This document shows positions 15,815 to 24,559 of a stretch of 64,000 nucleotides of DNA, in pieces. Both the position numbers and the translations under genes were made by a program. This DNA comes from Gemmatimonas sp. GTDB taxonomy: Bacteria > Gemmatimonadota > Gemmatimonadetes > Gemmatimonadales > Gemmatimonadaceae. Under the pieces are notes generated by a model. The model saw only the letters and a list, made by a program, of their open reading frames with translations. It searched no databases and was not told the DNA's origin. The stretch's first letter is position 1; the number at the start of each line of letters is the position of its first letter. The stretch is from the NCBI RefSeq assembly GCF_031426495.1, contig NZ_JANPLK010000029.1:1-64000 (forward strand), written 5' to 3'.

Positions 15815-16918
15815 ATGCGAACCGAACGACTGACCACGCTCGTTGTACTGCGCGCACGCACCGTGCTGAGCCTCACCGTGACACTGCTCAACGCCGTCGA
15901 TGCGCTGGGTGCGCAAGGAAAACCAGGCGTGCGGCAGTTCCGCACAGACTCGTTCTTCATCCGCGAGTGGATTCGTGGCGGCGTCAAGGAACCGGACCTG
16001 CTCGTCGAGCCGCGCGAGATCGCCGTAACGCAGAGCGCCGTCGTCGTGCTCGACGCCGGTACGCGCGAGATCCACGTACTCGATCTAAGAGATGGATCGA
16101 AGCGCCTCGTGTTAAAGGCAACGGGTGAAGGTCCCGGCGAGTTTAAGCGTCCCATACACATCGCCACCACGACACAGCTTATCGGCGTGCTTGACCAGGC
16201 CACGAGTCGTATCACTGTGTACTCGGACTCCGGACGCTACCTGTGGACCACATCCGTTCCTGACGGTCCGAGCGTGGAGGCCATCTGTATGCTTCCACGA
16301 GGGCGATTGCGAGTTAAGTATCTCGGCGCCGTCGGGGCCTTGGCCACGATCGACAGTTCGGGGCGAATCCTGTCGCGGAGCTCACTGCCGGCAGCACCGG
16401 AGTTACAGAAGGCGCCCACCTTCGCGAACGCTGCGTACGTCGCCGACGGATGTGCTGACGGCGTGATGAGTATCGTCCCTAGCTTCGGCGCATTCTGGTA
16501 TAGCATCGCGGAAAACGGCGCGACGAAGCGCTTCGCCTATGTCGAGGCAGGGCGCGACGCGGTGATCACGTTGAGGAAGCGAGCCGTCGATCGCAGCAGA
16601 ACACTCAAGGCGGACCAGCTCATTCAAACGACCGAGGTCAACGCCATCGCGCGCGGCGCGATGCAGCGCGGTGACACGATCATTGTCGAGGCTGGGGCAA
16701 CGAATCGTCTGCCCTACGAGCTGATCGACTACTATCGGGCCAAAGACGGCAAATATCTGTACTCTCGACACCTACCCTTCACGCCGTCGGCGCTCGCTAT
16801 CACACCCGATGGACGACTGATTGCGACATTCATAGGGGACGAGACGTCTTCCATTGTCCAACTCTCGACCACCCCTCTTTCCCCACGCGAAATCGCCAAG
16901 CAAAAGCCGCGAAAATAG
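15815..16918 (+). CDS. exported 6-bladed beta-propeller protein
   Basis: A 367-residue protein with a signal peptide (LTTLVVLRARTVLSLTVTLLNAVDALGAQ). Repeated propeller strands follow: IAVTQSAVVVLDAGTREIHVLD, the hallmark GEGPGEFKRPIHIA, IGVLDQATSRITVYSDSGRY and LAITPDGRLIATF. Such six-bladed propellers (NHL/BF-type) usually bind ligands or partners outside the cytoplasm. Its ATG follows the preceding stop without a gap, so all three genes of the cassette are translated from one mRNA. The gene then converges on nrnA. No catalytic residues are evident. Confidence 0.75.
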   Translation: MRTERLTTLVVLRARTVLSLTVTLLNAVDALGAQGKPGVRQFRTDSFFIREWIRGGVKEPDLLVEPREIAVTQSAVVVLDAGTREIHVLDLRDGSKRLVLKATGEGPGEFKRPIHIATTTQLIGVLDQATSRITVYSDSGRYLWTTSVPDGPSVEAICMLPRGRLRVKYLGAVGALATIDSSGRILSRSSLPAAPELQKAPTFANAAYVADGCADGVMSIVPSFGAFWYSIAENGATKRFAYVEAGRDAVITLRKRAVDRSRTLKADQLIQTTEVNAIARGAMQRGDTIIVEAGATNRLPYELIDYYRAKDGKYLYSRHLPFTPSALAITPDGRLIATFIGDETSSIVQLSTTPLSPREIAKQKPRK

Positions 16919-16946
16919 GACACGACCTTCTCAATCAATTCTCCCT

Positions 16947-17981
16947 CTACTCCGCCGCCGTGTCTCCGCCCGTCAGATATGCGCGCGCATCCGCCACCAC
17001 CTGCTCCTGCACCTCCGCGAGATTCCCCGTCAGCAACGCCCCTGACGCCTTCGCGTGGCCACCGCCACCGTACCGACGCGCGAACTGCTGCACGTCCACC
17101 GAGCCGGTGCTCCGGAATGACACCTTCACCTTGCCGTGCCCGAGATCGCGGAAAAACATCGCCATCCGCGTACCCGTGATCGAGCGCGGGTGCTCCACGA
17201 TACCGTCCAGCTCCTCGCTCGTGATGTCGAAGCGCTCCATCGCGCCGGCGGCCACCGAGATGTACGACAGACCGATCTCATGGTCGGCATGCAAGGTGGC
17301 GAGCGCCTCGCGCAGCAACTGCAAGCGACCCACGCTCACCTGCGCATAGATGCGCCGGTACATCTCTTCCGGGTTCACGCCGGCCGCCAGGAGCGCGGCG
17401 GCAATCGCATGCGCGCGCGGCGACGTGTTGCTGAACCGGAAGCTGCCGGTGTCGGTGAGAATCGCCGCGTACAGCGACTGCGCGATCGCCGGCGTGACGT
17501 CGAGGCCCAATGTGATCGCGATGTCGAACACCAACTCGGCGGTGGCACAGGCCGCGGTATCGGCCACGGCGATGTGACCCACCGGCTCATCGCCGGCCAC
17601 GTGGTGATCGACCACCGAAATCGGTACGGTCAGCGCACGCACCGTGTCGGCCAGCTGACCGAGTCGGCGAATGTCGTTGATGTCGAGCACGATCAGCGCG
17701 TCGATCCCGTCGAGACCGGCGGCCCCGCGTGCGCTGGCCTCCTCGATGTCGTCACCGAGGAGGAAATTGAACATGGCCGGCCACGGCGTGGGATTCACGA
17801 TGCGCGCGTGAATCCCCCGCTGCGCCAGCAGGCGTGCCAACGCCGTCTCCGAACCGCACCCGTCGCCATCGGAATTGATGTGCGTCGACAGCGCCACCGT
17901 CATACCCGGGCGCAGCGTCGCAAACCACGTCCCGATGGCGTCACGGCGTATCGTCGACGCCGTCAGCACGCCATCACTCAT
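16947..17981 (-). CDS. nrnA: DHH/DHHA1 phosphoesterase, NrnA-like nanoRNase/pAp phosphatase
   Basis: A 344-residue DHH-family protein. The catalytic motifs are STHINSDGDGCGSE, IVLDINDIRRLG and VVDHHVAGDEP (the DHH box). A C-terminal DHHA1 domain carries RYGGGGHAKASGALL, which binds the RNA end. NrnA degrades short oligoribonucleotides and converts 3'-phosphoadenosine 5'-phosphate to AMP. The start overlaps the permease stop by 4 bases (ATGA), so both are on one transcript. Confidence 0.9.
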   Translation of the reverse strand: MSDGVLTASTIRRDAIGTWFATLRPGMTVALSTHINSDGDGCGSETALARLLAQRGIHARIVNPTPWPAMFNFLLGDDIEEASARGAAGLDGIDALIVLDINDIRRLGQLADTVRALTVPISVVDHHVAGDEPVGHIAVADTAACATAELVFDIAITLGLDVTPAIAQSLYAAILTDTGSFRFSNTSPRAHAIAAALLAAGVNPEEMYRRIYAQVSVGRLQLLREALATLHADHEIGLSYISVAAGAMERFDITSEELDGIVEHPRSITGTRMAMFFRDLGHGKVKVSFRSTGSVDVQQFARRYGGGGHAKASGALLTGNLAEVQEQVVADARAYLTGGDTAAE

Positions 17982-19555
17982 TTGGCGCCGCTGGCCTTGT
18001 CCTGCTTACCGATCTTGGAGTTACCCATGCCGTACACGAAGTAGACGGTCATGCCGATCGCGGTCCAAACGCCGAGCAGCGTCCAGGTGAGGCCGGGCAA
18101 CTGGAACATCATGTACAGCGTGGCACCGGCGCCCATGATGGGAACGAGTGGCACCCAAGGCGTACGGAACGGACGATCGAGTTCCGGCGACCGCTTGCGG
18201 AGTACGAGCACGCCGATGCACACGGTGGCGAAGGCCGCCAACGTACCACCCGACACGAGCTCACCGAGCAGGCCGAGCGGGAAGAAGCCGGCAATCACGA
18301 TGGCGATAAGACCGACGATCCACGTGGACGCCGCCGGCGTCTGATACTTCGGGTGCACCTTGGCGAAGATCTTCGGCAGCAGACCGTCACGCGACATCGT
18401 GTAGAAGATGCGCGGCTGGCCCATGAGCATCACGAGCACGACCGACGACAAGCCGGCCACGGCGCCGATGTTCACCAGATTCTCGAGCCACTTGAGCTGC
18501 GGGACCGCCTCGAGGGCCGCCGACACCGGGTGGGCGACGCCGAGCGCCTGGAAGGGCGCGAGTCCGGTCATGACCAACGACATCAGGATGTAGAGCACCG
18601 TGCAGATCAACAGGGACGCAATCATACCGATCGGCAGATCGCGCTGCGGATTCTTGGCCTCTTGCGCGGCCGTGGACACGGCATCGAAGCCGATGTACGA
18701 GAAGAACACCACCGGCGCCGCGCGCAGCACGCCAGACATGCCGTACTTCGTGCTGCCATCGGCGTTGGTGACCATCTCAGGAATGAACGGATGCCAGTTG
18801 TCCGTGTTCACGTACATGAAGCCGAAACCGATCACCAAGAGCACGATCGTCATCTTGATCGCGACGATGACGTTGTTGAACGTGGCCGATTCCTGCACAC
18901 CACGCACCAGCAGCATCGTCAACGCCAGAATGAGCAGGATCGCGGGAAGATTGATCAGGCCATCCACCGCGTTGCCGCCCGCCGCCGTGCACGCGTCACG
19001 GGTGGCGAAGGCGACCTTGGTCGCGGCATCGGCGAGTACCCCGCCGGTGCTGGTGTTCACACAGGTAAACGCACGGACCACCTGATGCCCGTTCTCGACC
19101 GTCAGCGGCGCCGAGGCGAACGCGGCTGGAACGTGAATTCCCACCGTGTCGAGCATCGCGCTGAAGTACCCCGACCAGCCCACCGCCACGGTCGCCGCGG
19201 CGAAGAGATACTCGAGCACCAGATTCCACCCGATGAACCACGCCACGCCTTCACCCATCGTGGCGTAGCTGTAGGTGTACGCCGAGCCGGCGATCGGAAT
19301 CATCGACGCGAACTCGGCGTAGCAGAGCCCCGCGAACAGACACGCGAGACCGGCCAGCACGAAGGAAAGCGAGACGCCCGGTCCGGCGAAGTTGGCCGCC
19401 GCGGTACCGGTGAGGACGAAGATGCCGGCGCCGATGATGGCGCCGATGCCCAGCATCGTCAGGTTGAGCGCGCCGAGCGTTCGCTTCAGGCCGCCCTCGG
19501 AACTCGCGGCCTCGGCGCGGAGCGCCGTGATCGACTTCTTGGACCAGATTCCCAT
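17978..19555 (-). CDS. APC-superfamily cationic amino acid transporter (CAT type)
   Basis: A 525-residue permease with twelve or more membrane helices. The first-helix motif LTMLGIGAIIGAGIFVLTG and the later VVFFSYIGFDAVSTAAQEAKNPQRDLPIG are typical of the CAT/YfnA branch of the APC superfamily. An insertion of about 45 residues between helices (around 155-200, with two Cys) is probably extracytoplasmic. The substrate is likely a basic or branched amino acid. It is followed by nrnA with a 4-base overlap. The 181 bases upstream hold a hairpin and an inverted repeat. Confidence 0.9.
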   Translation of the reverse strand: MGIWSKKSITALRAEAASSEGGLKRTLGALNLTMLGIGAIIGAGIFVLTGTAAANFAGPGVSLSFVLAGLACLFAGLCYAEFASMIPIAGSAYTYSYATMGEGVAWFIGWNLVLEYLFAAATVAVGWSGYFSAMLDTVGIHVPAAFASAPLTVENGHQVVRAFTCVNTSTGGVLADAATKVAFATRDACTAAGGNAVDGLINLPAILLILALTMLLVRGVQESATFNNVIVAIKMTIVLLVIGFGFMYVNTDNWHPFIPEMVTNADGSTKYGMSGVLRAAPVVFFSYIGFDAVSTAAQEAKNPQRDLPIGMIASLLICTVLYILMSLVMTGLAPFQALGVAHPVSAALEAVPQLKWLENLVNIGAVAGLSSVVLVMLMGQPRIFYTMSRDGLLPKIFAKVHPKYQTPAASTWIVGLIAIVIAGFFPLGLLGELVSGGTLAAFATVCIGVLVLRKRSPELDRPFRTPWVPLVPIMGAGATLYMMFQLPGLTWTLLGVWTAIGMTVYFVYGMGNSKIGKQDKASGAK

Positions 19556-19591
19556 CGGTCGGGGGTTGTGGGGACAAGGTGGGGTAAGACG

Positions 19592-19616
19592 CGGGTGTCG
19601 GCGCTGCCGACACCCG
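19592..19616. terminator. perfect hairpin between guaB and the permease gene
   Basis: CGGGTGTCGGC and GCCGACACCCG form a perfect 11-bp stem with a three-base loop. Both flanking genes run on the minus strand; the hairpin lies about 120 bases after guaB and 37 bases before the permease start. It could terminate guaB transcription or act as a leader element. No U tract follows. Confidence 0.45.
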
Positions 19617-19656
19617 AGGGACAGAACCTCGGACGGAACGATACGCGCTGGACCGC

Positions 19657-19676
19657 AAACGTGTTACATCACGTTT
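19657..19676. promoter_or_regulatory. inverted repeat in the guaB-permease intergenic region
   Basis: AAACGTG and CACGTTT are 7-bp arms around TTACAT. The AT-rich symmetric site lies about 100 bases before the permease start and could be a regulator box; no regulator gene is nearby. Confidence 0.25.
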
Positions 19677-19736
19677 ACGGCCCGAGGCGATTTCTTCGTG
19701 CGCGTCAGGTGCCGGCCGAGGGACCAGACGCAGAAA

Positions 19737-21311
19737 TCACAGCGAGTAGTTCGGTGCTTCGCGGGTAATGGTAACGTCGTGCGGGTGCGATTCACGCAGG
19801 CCGGCGGTCGTGATACGCACGAATTCCGCTTCCGTGCGCAGCTGCTCGATCGTGCCACAACCCACATAGCCCATGCCGCTGCGGAGGCCGCCGATCATCT
19901 GAAAGATCACGTCGCCCACTGCGCCCTTGTACGGCACACGCCCCTCGATGCCTTCCGGCACGAGCTTCTTGGGGGACATCTCGCCGTCCTGGAAATAGCG
20001 GTCGGCCGAACCGTCCTGCATGGCCGACAGCGAGCCCATGCCGCGGATCATCTTGAAGCGACGTCCCTCCAACAGGAACGACTCGCCCGGGCTCTCTTCG
20101 GTGCCAGCCAGCATCGAGCCCATCATGACACTCGAGGCTCCGGCAGCCAGCGCCTTCACGATGTCACCCGAATACTTCACTCCACCGTCGGCGATCACGG
20201 GGATATCGCCCGCACCCTCGACGGCGTCCATCACTGCGGTCAGCTGCGGGACGCCAACACCGGTCACCACGCGCGTGGTGCAGATCGAGCCCGGCCCCAC
20301 GCCGACCTTCACGGCATCGACCCCACGCTCCACCAGCGCCGCCGCACCGGCCCGCGTGGCGACATTTCCGGCCACCAGCTGGACCTCAGGGAAGGCCTCC
20401 CGCACCTTCGCGGTCGCCTGGAGCACCCCTTCGCTGTGCCCGTGTGCCGTGTCGATGATCAACACATCGACCCCGGCCTGAATCAGGGCACGAGCCCGAT
20501 CGAGATAGTCCCCACCCGAACCGAGCGCCGCCGCCACCCGAAGGCGACCGTGAATGTCCTTGTTCGCGTCGGGATACTGACGGCGCTTGTGAATGTCCTT
20601 CACGGTGATGAGCCCTTTGAGCACGCCGTGCTCGTCGACTACGGGCAACTTCTCGATGCGGTGCTTGCCGAGAATGCGCTCCGCTTCGTCGAGCGTCGTA
20701 CCGACGGGAGCGATCACCAGATCTTCCGAGGTCATCACGTCGCGCAGCGGGCGATCGAGATCACGCTCGAACTGCAGATCGCGATTGGTGAGGATGCCGA
20801 CCAACAATCCACTGGCGTCGACAATCGGCACACCCGAGATCTTGAAACGCATCATCAGCGCCACGGCTTCACGGAGCGACGCGGTGGGCGAGAGTGTGAT
20901 CGGGTTCAGGATCATGCCGCTCTCGCTGCGCTTCACGCGGTCCACTTCGGCCGCCTGGCGGTCGATCGACATGTTCTTGTGCAGCACCCCGATGGCGCCA
21001 AAGCGCGCCATCGCGATCGCCATCTCGCTTTCCGTGACCGTGTCCATCGCGGCCGAGGCGAGGGGGACGTTCAGCGTGATACCACGGGTGAAGCGCGAGG
21101 CGATGCTGACTTCCCGCGGATGCGTCAAGGAATGACGCGGAGCGAGAAGCACATCGTCGAAGGTCAGCGCGAAATCGTCGCGCACGCGTGAAGGCGACCG
21201 CGCACCATTGTTGGCGCGGCTGGTCTGGGAACGCGAAAGCCCGCTCGCCGACGTGGAGTCGGCGGCGGGCTGTTGCTGCTGCGTCGGGTGGTCAGTCGTC
21301 GAGGGTGCCAT
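19737..21311 (-). CDS. guaB: IMP dehydrogenase
   Basis: Oxidises IMP to XMP with NAD+, the committed step of GMP synthesis. After a non-conserved Gln/Ser-rich extension of about 43 residues, the TIM barrel begins at FALTFDDVLLAPRHS. Two CBS domains follow (about 135-250). Then come the NAD-binding LIIDTAHGHSEGV, the catalytic loop GVGPGSICTTRVVTGVGVPQ with the active-site Cys, the IMP-phosphate loop VIADGGVKYSGDI and the mobile flap GRVPYKGAVGDV. The protein has 524 residues, slightly long because of the N terminus; a downstream start cannot be excluded. Confidence 0.96.
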   Translation of the reverse strand: MAPSTTDHPTQQQQPAADSTSASGLSRSQTSRANNGARSPSRVRDDFALTFDDVLLAPRHSLTHPREVSIASRFTRGITLNVPLASAAMDTVTESEMAIAMARFGAIGVLHKNMSIDRQAAEVDRVKRSESGMILNPITLSPTASLREAVALMMRFKISGVPIVDASGLLVGILTNRDLQFERDLDRPLRDVMTSEDLVIAPVGTTLDEAERILGKHRIEKLPVVDEHGVLKGLITVKDIHKRRQYPDANKDIHGRLRVAAALGSGGDYLDRARALIQAGVDVLIIDTAHGHSEGVLQATAKVREAFPEVQLVAGNVATRAGAAALVERGVDAVKVGVGPGSICTTRVVTGVGVPQLTAVMDAVEGAGDIPVIADGGVKYSGDIVKALAAGASSVMMGSMLAGTEESPGESFLLEGRRFKMIRGMGSLSAMQDGSADRYFQDGEMSPKKLVPEGIEGRVPYKGAVGDVIFQMIGGLRSGMGYVGCGTIEQLRTEAEFVRITTAGLRESHPHDVTITREAPNYSL

Positions 21312-21349
21312 CTTGAAGAGTAGACGGCCTCCGCAGCGCTGTCCAGCGG

Positions 21350-21955
21350 TCAGCGCCCGGCCATTTTGCGGAGACGACGACGGAGGCGCGCAGGCAGGAA
21401 GAATCCGGCCGCACTAACGAGCCGCGCGAGATTCACATCCTCGAGGGCGTCCGGGTCGCCGCGCCAGTGGTCGAGCAACACGGTGCGCCCCGCGTTGGCG
21501 ACCAGCCGCTGCAGCGCGGTCATCAGCAGGAACAGGTCATCGACCTCGCCCAGGAACGGGATCAGATCGGGAATGAAATCGATCGGCGACACCATGTAGG
21601 CGCCCGCAGCCAACACGAGGAAGCGGTCGAACTTCGACACACGACTGTCGCCCACCAACCCAACCAGCAACCGTAGATAGGCGGGAATCTGTTGGATGGC
21701 GCGTAACACCGAGCGTTTCATGCCCGTCTGCGGGCGCGCGGGCTCCTCGAAGTCGTCCTCGCTCGAGCGGCGACGCCGCGTACGACGCGTCGCGTCGTCA
21801 TCGGGTGGGGTCGAGTCCTTGCGACCGCGGCCGGTAAACAGGCCTCGCTCCGGACGTCCGTCTCGACGGTCGGCCTCGCGCTCCCGAGCCATCTTGTCGA
21901 AATGGCGCTCGCGCGCCGGCTCCGGCGGCAGTTCCTCTAGGCGATCCGTGGTCAT
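21350..21955 (-). CDS. DUF1232/YkvA-family membrane protein
   Basis: A 201-residue protein. The first 75 residues are highly charged (Arg/Glu/Asp) and probably disordered. A hydrophobic region follows with the DUF1232 signature YMVSPIDFIPDLIPFLGEVDD (quoted in full only to its 20 core residues from MVSP), then FLLMTALQRLVANAG and a basic C-terminal tail. The family occurs in many bacteria; its role is unknown. It lies 38 bases upstream of guaB on the same strand and may share its transcript. Confidence 0.8.
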   Translation of the reverse strand: MTTDRLEELPPEPARERHFDKMAREREADRRDGRPERGLFTGRGRKDSTPPDDDATRRTRRRRSSEDDFEEPARPQTGMKRSVLRAIQQIPAYLRLLVGLVGDSRVSKFDRFLVLAAGAYMVSPIDFIPDLIPFLGEVDDLFLLMTALQRLVANAGRTVLLDHWRGDPDALEDVNLARLVSAAGFFLPARLRRRLRKMAGR

Positions 21956-22001
21956 GCGCTTCCTCAGTCCAGCAGGTTCAAGGCCGCCTCATGCGGCCGC
22001 G

Positions 22002-22430
22002 TTACGCGGCAGCGCTGGGCGGTGGGGGTGGCACACTCGGAGGTGCAGGTTGCGTGCCCGGCTGCGTGGTCGGCTGCGTGGTCGCGGCCGACGACGGCGG
22101 CGGCGGAGCGCCCACTTGATCGGCGGCCGTCTTGGCGGCGTTCACCACGTCGCCGGCCACGGTCATGGTGGTCTGGGCCACGCCGTTCAGCACGCCCATC
22201 GCCTTGTTGAGAAAGCCCATCGTCTCGGACACGGTGCTCACGGCGACGCCGCCCGCGCGCAGCTTATCCTCGACACCCTCGGCGAAGCGCGTGAACACAT
22301 TCGCCACCGGGGCCGACTTCTCGGCGTACTTGGACTCCAGAAACTCGACATAATCCAGAATCTGATACAACCGCTCGTCGGAGAGCGTGTCGAGCTTGCG
22401 ATTGATACGATCGCGGACGTACGGGTTCAT
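22002..22430 (-). CDS. DUF2281-like N terminus with Pro-rich tail, unknown
   Basis: A 142-residue protein. The first 40 residues (RKLDTLSDERLYQILDYVEFLESKYA) resemble the short helical DUF2281 or antitoxin-like segment. A middle region of about 60 residues is helical and Val/Ala-rich, and residues 108-142 are Pro/Thr/Gln/Ala-rich low complexity. No partner toxin is adjacent. It lies 46 bases upstream of the DUF1232 gene on the same strand. Function unknown. Confidence 0.6.
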   Translation of the reverse strand: MNPYVRDRINRKLDTLSDERLYQILDYVEFLESKYAEKSAPVANVFTRFAEGVEDKLRAGGVAVSTVSETMGFLNKAMGVLNGVAQTTMTVAGDVVNAAKTAADQVGAPPPPSSAATTQPTTQPGTQPAPPSVPPPPPSAAA

Positions 22431-22494
22431 CGAACCTCCAGCGTCTCTCGGACGCGCATTTGGGCGGGACAGGATGGCTGCCCTGCCCTACGCT

Positions 22495-23481
22495 TCAGCC
22501 GCGCCAGCGTTTCCGTTCGCCGCGCGCATCGATATGGCAATATGGCGTGGAGAAGCGTCGGCTGCTGTACACGCCGAGTCCACCGGCCAACTCTGGGTGC
22601 AGCCGCTCCACCCAGTCCACGGCCTGCTCGACGCGATAGGCGTCAAAAATCGTCAGCTTGCCATCTCCGTCGGCATCGATCGCGATGTCGGCCGCATCAC
22701 CGTACAGGTGTCGCGAGTCGCGAGCGGACCCTTCCACGCCGGAGTTGTGAATCGGGGTGCGGAAGCCGCTGTGCACCTCGACACCAAAATCCATGCGCTC
22801 CTCACCACGACGGCGCGCCAGTTCGCGCATGACCAGTTCGATCTTGTCGAGCACGCGCGGGTCGACCGCGACATAGCGTGGCCACACCGTTTGCCGGTCG
22901 TGCGTGACGAAATCGCGCACTTTGATGTGCCGGGTGAGCTGCAGCTCGAGATCCGCCTCGCGCACCTCGGCAAATCCGGCCGGACGCTCGGCCTGCTCGT
23001 CGTGCGCCCATTCCGCAGGATAGCGGCCGATCTGGTAACCGTTGAGCGTGCTTCCAAGCTTGAGCTCGAAGGGCACCAACACTGCAAGTCGCGGCTCGGT
23101 GATGCGTTGCACGACACCGGCTCGCGTGACGGCGAGTTCGTAGAAGCCCGGCGTGAGCGGCGCGAGCAACGTGTCGCCTCGCAGCGGACGCGCCACGTCG
23201 GCGGAACTGTTGCTGCGCAGCTCGATCCACTGGTACGTGAACCCCTGCGCGTTGCCACGCACACGCACCGGAAACGCGACGCGCTCGCCGGCACGTACAA
23301 ACTGCATCTGCACATCACCGCTCACGCCGCGCGACTCCGGACCCGCTTCGACGACCGGCACGGCGAGCTTCGCGCTCTCGGCGGATGAACCGGCCAACAG
23401 CTCCGCAGGCGGCTGATACAGGATCGCCGCCGTGATCGCGGCCATCCCGCTCAACACCAGTGCCACGCGACGACGAATCAC
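22495..23481 (-). CDS. M15/DUF882 (MepK-like) peptidase with EF-hand-like insertion
   Basis: A 328-residue exported protein with an N-terminal anchor (RRRVALVLSGMAAITAAILY). The C-terminal domain carries the M15/DUF882 zinc site: VHSGFRTPIHN, SRHLYGDAADIAI (His and Asp ligands) and YCHIDARG (His ligand). MepK of E. coli, of this family, cleaves 3-3 peptidoglycan cross-links. A loop DADGDGKLTIFDA between these motifs has the spacing of a Ca2+-binding EF hand. GTG at 23481 overlaps the stop of the preceding paralogue (GTGA) and is preferred to TTG at 23493. It is the last gene of the peptidoglycan module. Confidence 0.78.
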   Translation of the reverse strand: MIRRRVALVLSGMAAITAAILYQPPAELLAGSSAESAKLAVPVVEAGPESRGVSGDVQMQFVRAGERVAFPVRVRGNAQGFTYQWIELRSNSSADVARPLRGDTLLAPLTPGFYELAVTRAGVVQRITEPRLAVLVPFELKLGSTLNGYQIGRYPAEWAHDEQAERPAGFAEVREADLELQLTRHIKVRDFVTHDRQTVWPRYVAVDPRVLDKIELVMRELARRRGEERMDFGVEVHSGFRTPIHNSGVEGSARDSRHLYGDAADIAIDADGDGKLTIFDAYRVEQAVDWVERLHPELAGGLGVYSSRRFSTPYCHIDARGERKRWRG

Positions 23482-24527
23482 ATCGCCCCCCAACGGGCGC
23501 GTGTCCCACGCACGTCGATGTGTACGAAGGGGCCGTGCGCCGAGGTAGCTTTGTAGATCCCGACGCCGCCTGTGAACTCGGGATGGTCACGCTCCACGTT
23601 CTCGGCGGCCTGGGCCAACACCTTGGCATCGCGCGTGTCCACGCGGCCATCGCGATTGAGATCGCTCATCCAGTCACGATCGCCGTTCACGACGTACACG
23701 TCGGCCGCGTCACCGTACTGATGCCGGCTGTCCTGTACGCGTCCACCGGCCCCAACACCCTGCTCGTTGTACTGCGGGGTGCGGAAGCCCGACATGACCC
23801 GAAGCTTATTCGCCGGGATGCCCATGCGGCGCAGTTCGCTCAACACGAGTTCAAGCTTATCGACCAGCGGCTCGCGCAAGACGAGATACTTGGGCCACAC
23901 GGTGGCCTGATCATGCGTGAGGAAATCGCGCAACCGGAAATGCTCGGAGATCGGCGTGTCCTGATTGAGCGCCGTCACTTCGAGGAAACCATCGGGATTG
24001 CCGTAGGTGGCCGATCGGACCGATCGCTTTTCGCTCGGGAAGAAGCCGATGCGATAACTGCCGATGCGACCCTGCACTTTGTCAGCGAAGGGACGCATGG
24101 TGATGAAATGAAACGACCCAGCGGCATCGTTGGCGGCATACACGCCGGCCCGAGACACGGCAGAGTCTCCGAACAGCTCACGCAGGAGCGGGATTCCCGC
24201 CGCGCGGTTCGGGCTGAGGAAGCGGGCCCGAAGCTTGCGACTGCGTCCTTTCAGAGAGTCGAGAAGCGGGATGCGCGGCGCGGCGGCGATCGACCGCGTG
24301 GAGGCCCGGGTAGCGGCGCGTGCCGCTGCGGCTTCGGCGTAGCCAGGACGGGCAAAGGCTACCAAGACTACGCACGCCGACGCCCCGGCCACCGTCATGG
24401 CGAGCCGGGTGATACGCGTATGCTGACGGCGCCGCGGGGAGGATACCTTCTCCTGGGCTGCCTGGGGTGAATCGAAAGGTTTCTGGGTCACGGATTCGGG
24501 TTTGGCGCTCAATCCAAGGACGATCAA
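23478..24527 (-). CDS. M15/DUF882 (MepK-like) peptidase paralogue with EF-hand-like insertion
   Basis: A 349-residue paralogue of the next gene downstream. A basic n-region and hydrophobic core (MTVAGASACVVLVAFARPGYA) form a signal peptide or anchor. The middle domain has IGSYRIGFFPSEK, as in the paralogue's YQIGRYPAEW. The zinc site is VMSGFRTPQYN, SRHQYGDAADVYV and FVHIDVRG. Between these lies DLNRDGRVDTRDA, an EF-hand or dockerin-like loop. The TTG start at 24527 has no clear Shine-Dalgarno; a start nearer the signal peptide (around 24402) is possible. It follows the L,D-transpeptidase by 32 bases. Confidence 0.78.
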   Translation of the reverse strand: MIVLGLSAKPESVTQKPFDSPQAAQEKVSSPRRRQHTRITRLAMTVAGASACVVLVAFARPGYAEAAAARAATRASTRSIAAAPRIPLLDSLKGRSRKLRARFLSPNRAAGIPLLRELFGDSAVSRAGVYAANDAAGSFHFITMRPFADKVQGRIGSYRIGFFPSEKRSVRSATYGNPDGFLEVTALNQDTPISEHFRLRDFLTHDQATVWPKYLVLREPLVDKLELVLSELRRMGIPANKLRVMSGFRTPQYNEQGVGAGGRVQDSRHQYGDAADVYVVNGDRDWMSDLNRDGRVDTRDAKVLAQAAENVERDHPEFTGGVGIYKATSAHGPFVHIDVRGTRARWGAM

Positions 24528-24559
24528 GCGACAGTCAGGAAATATAGCCGACCCGGAGC

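Noticed and set aside
18353..19768. 471-residue open frame opposite the amino acid permease
   Set aside because: Charged, low-complexity complement of a membrane protein gene; no signature.
19392..21191. 599-residue open frame opposite guaB
   Set aside because: It is antisense to a well-conserved guaB and has His/Arg/Asp-rich composition typical of complement frames in high-GC genes.
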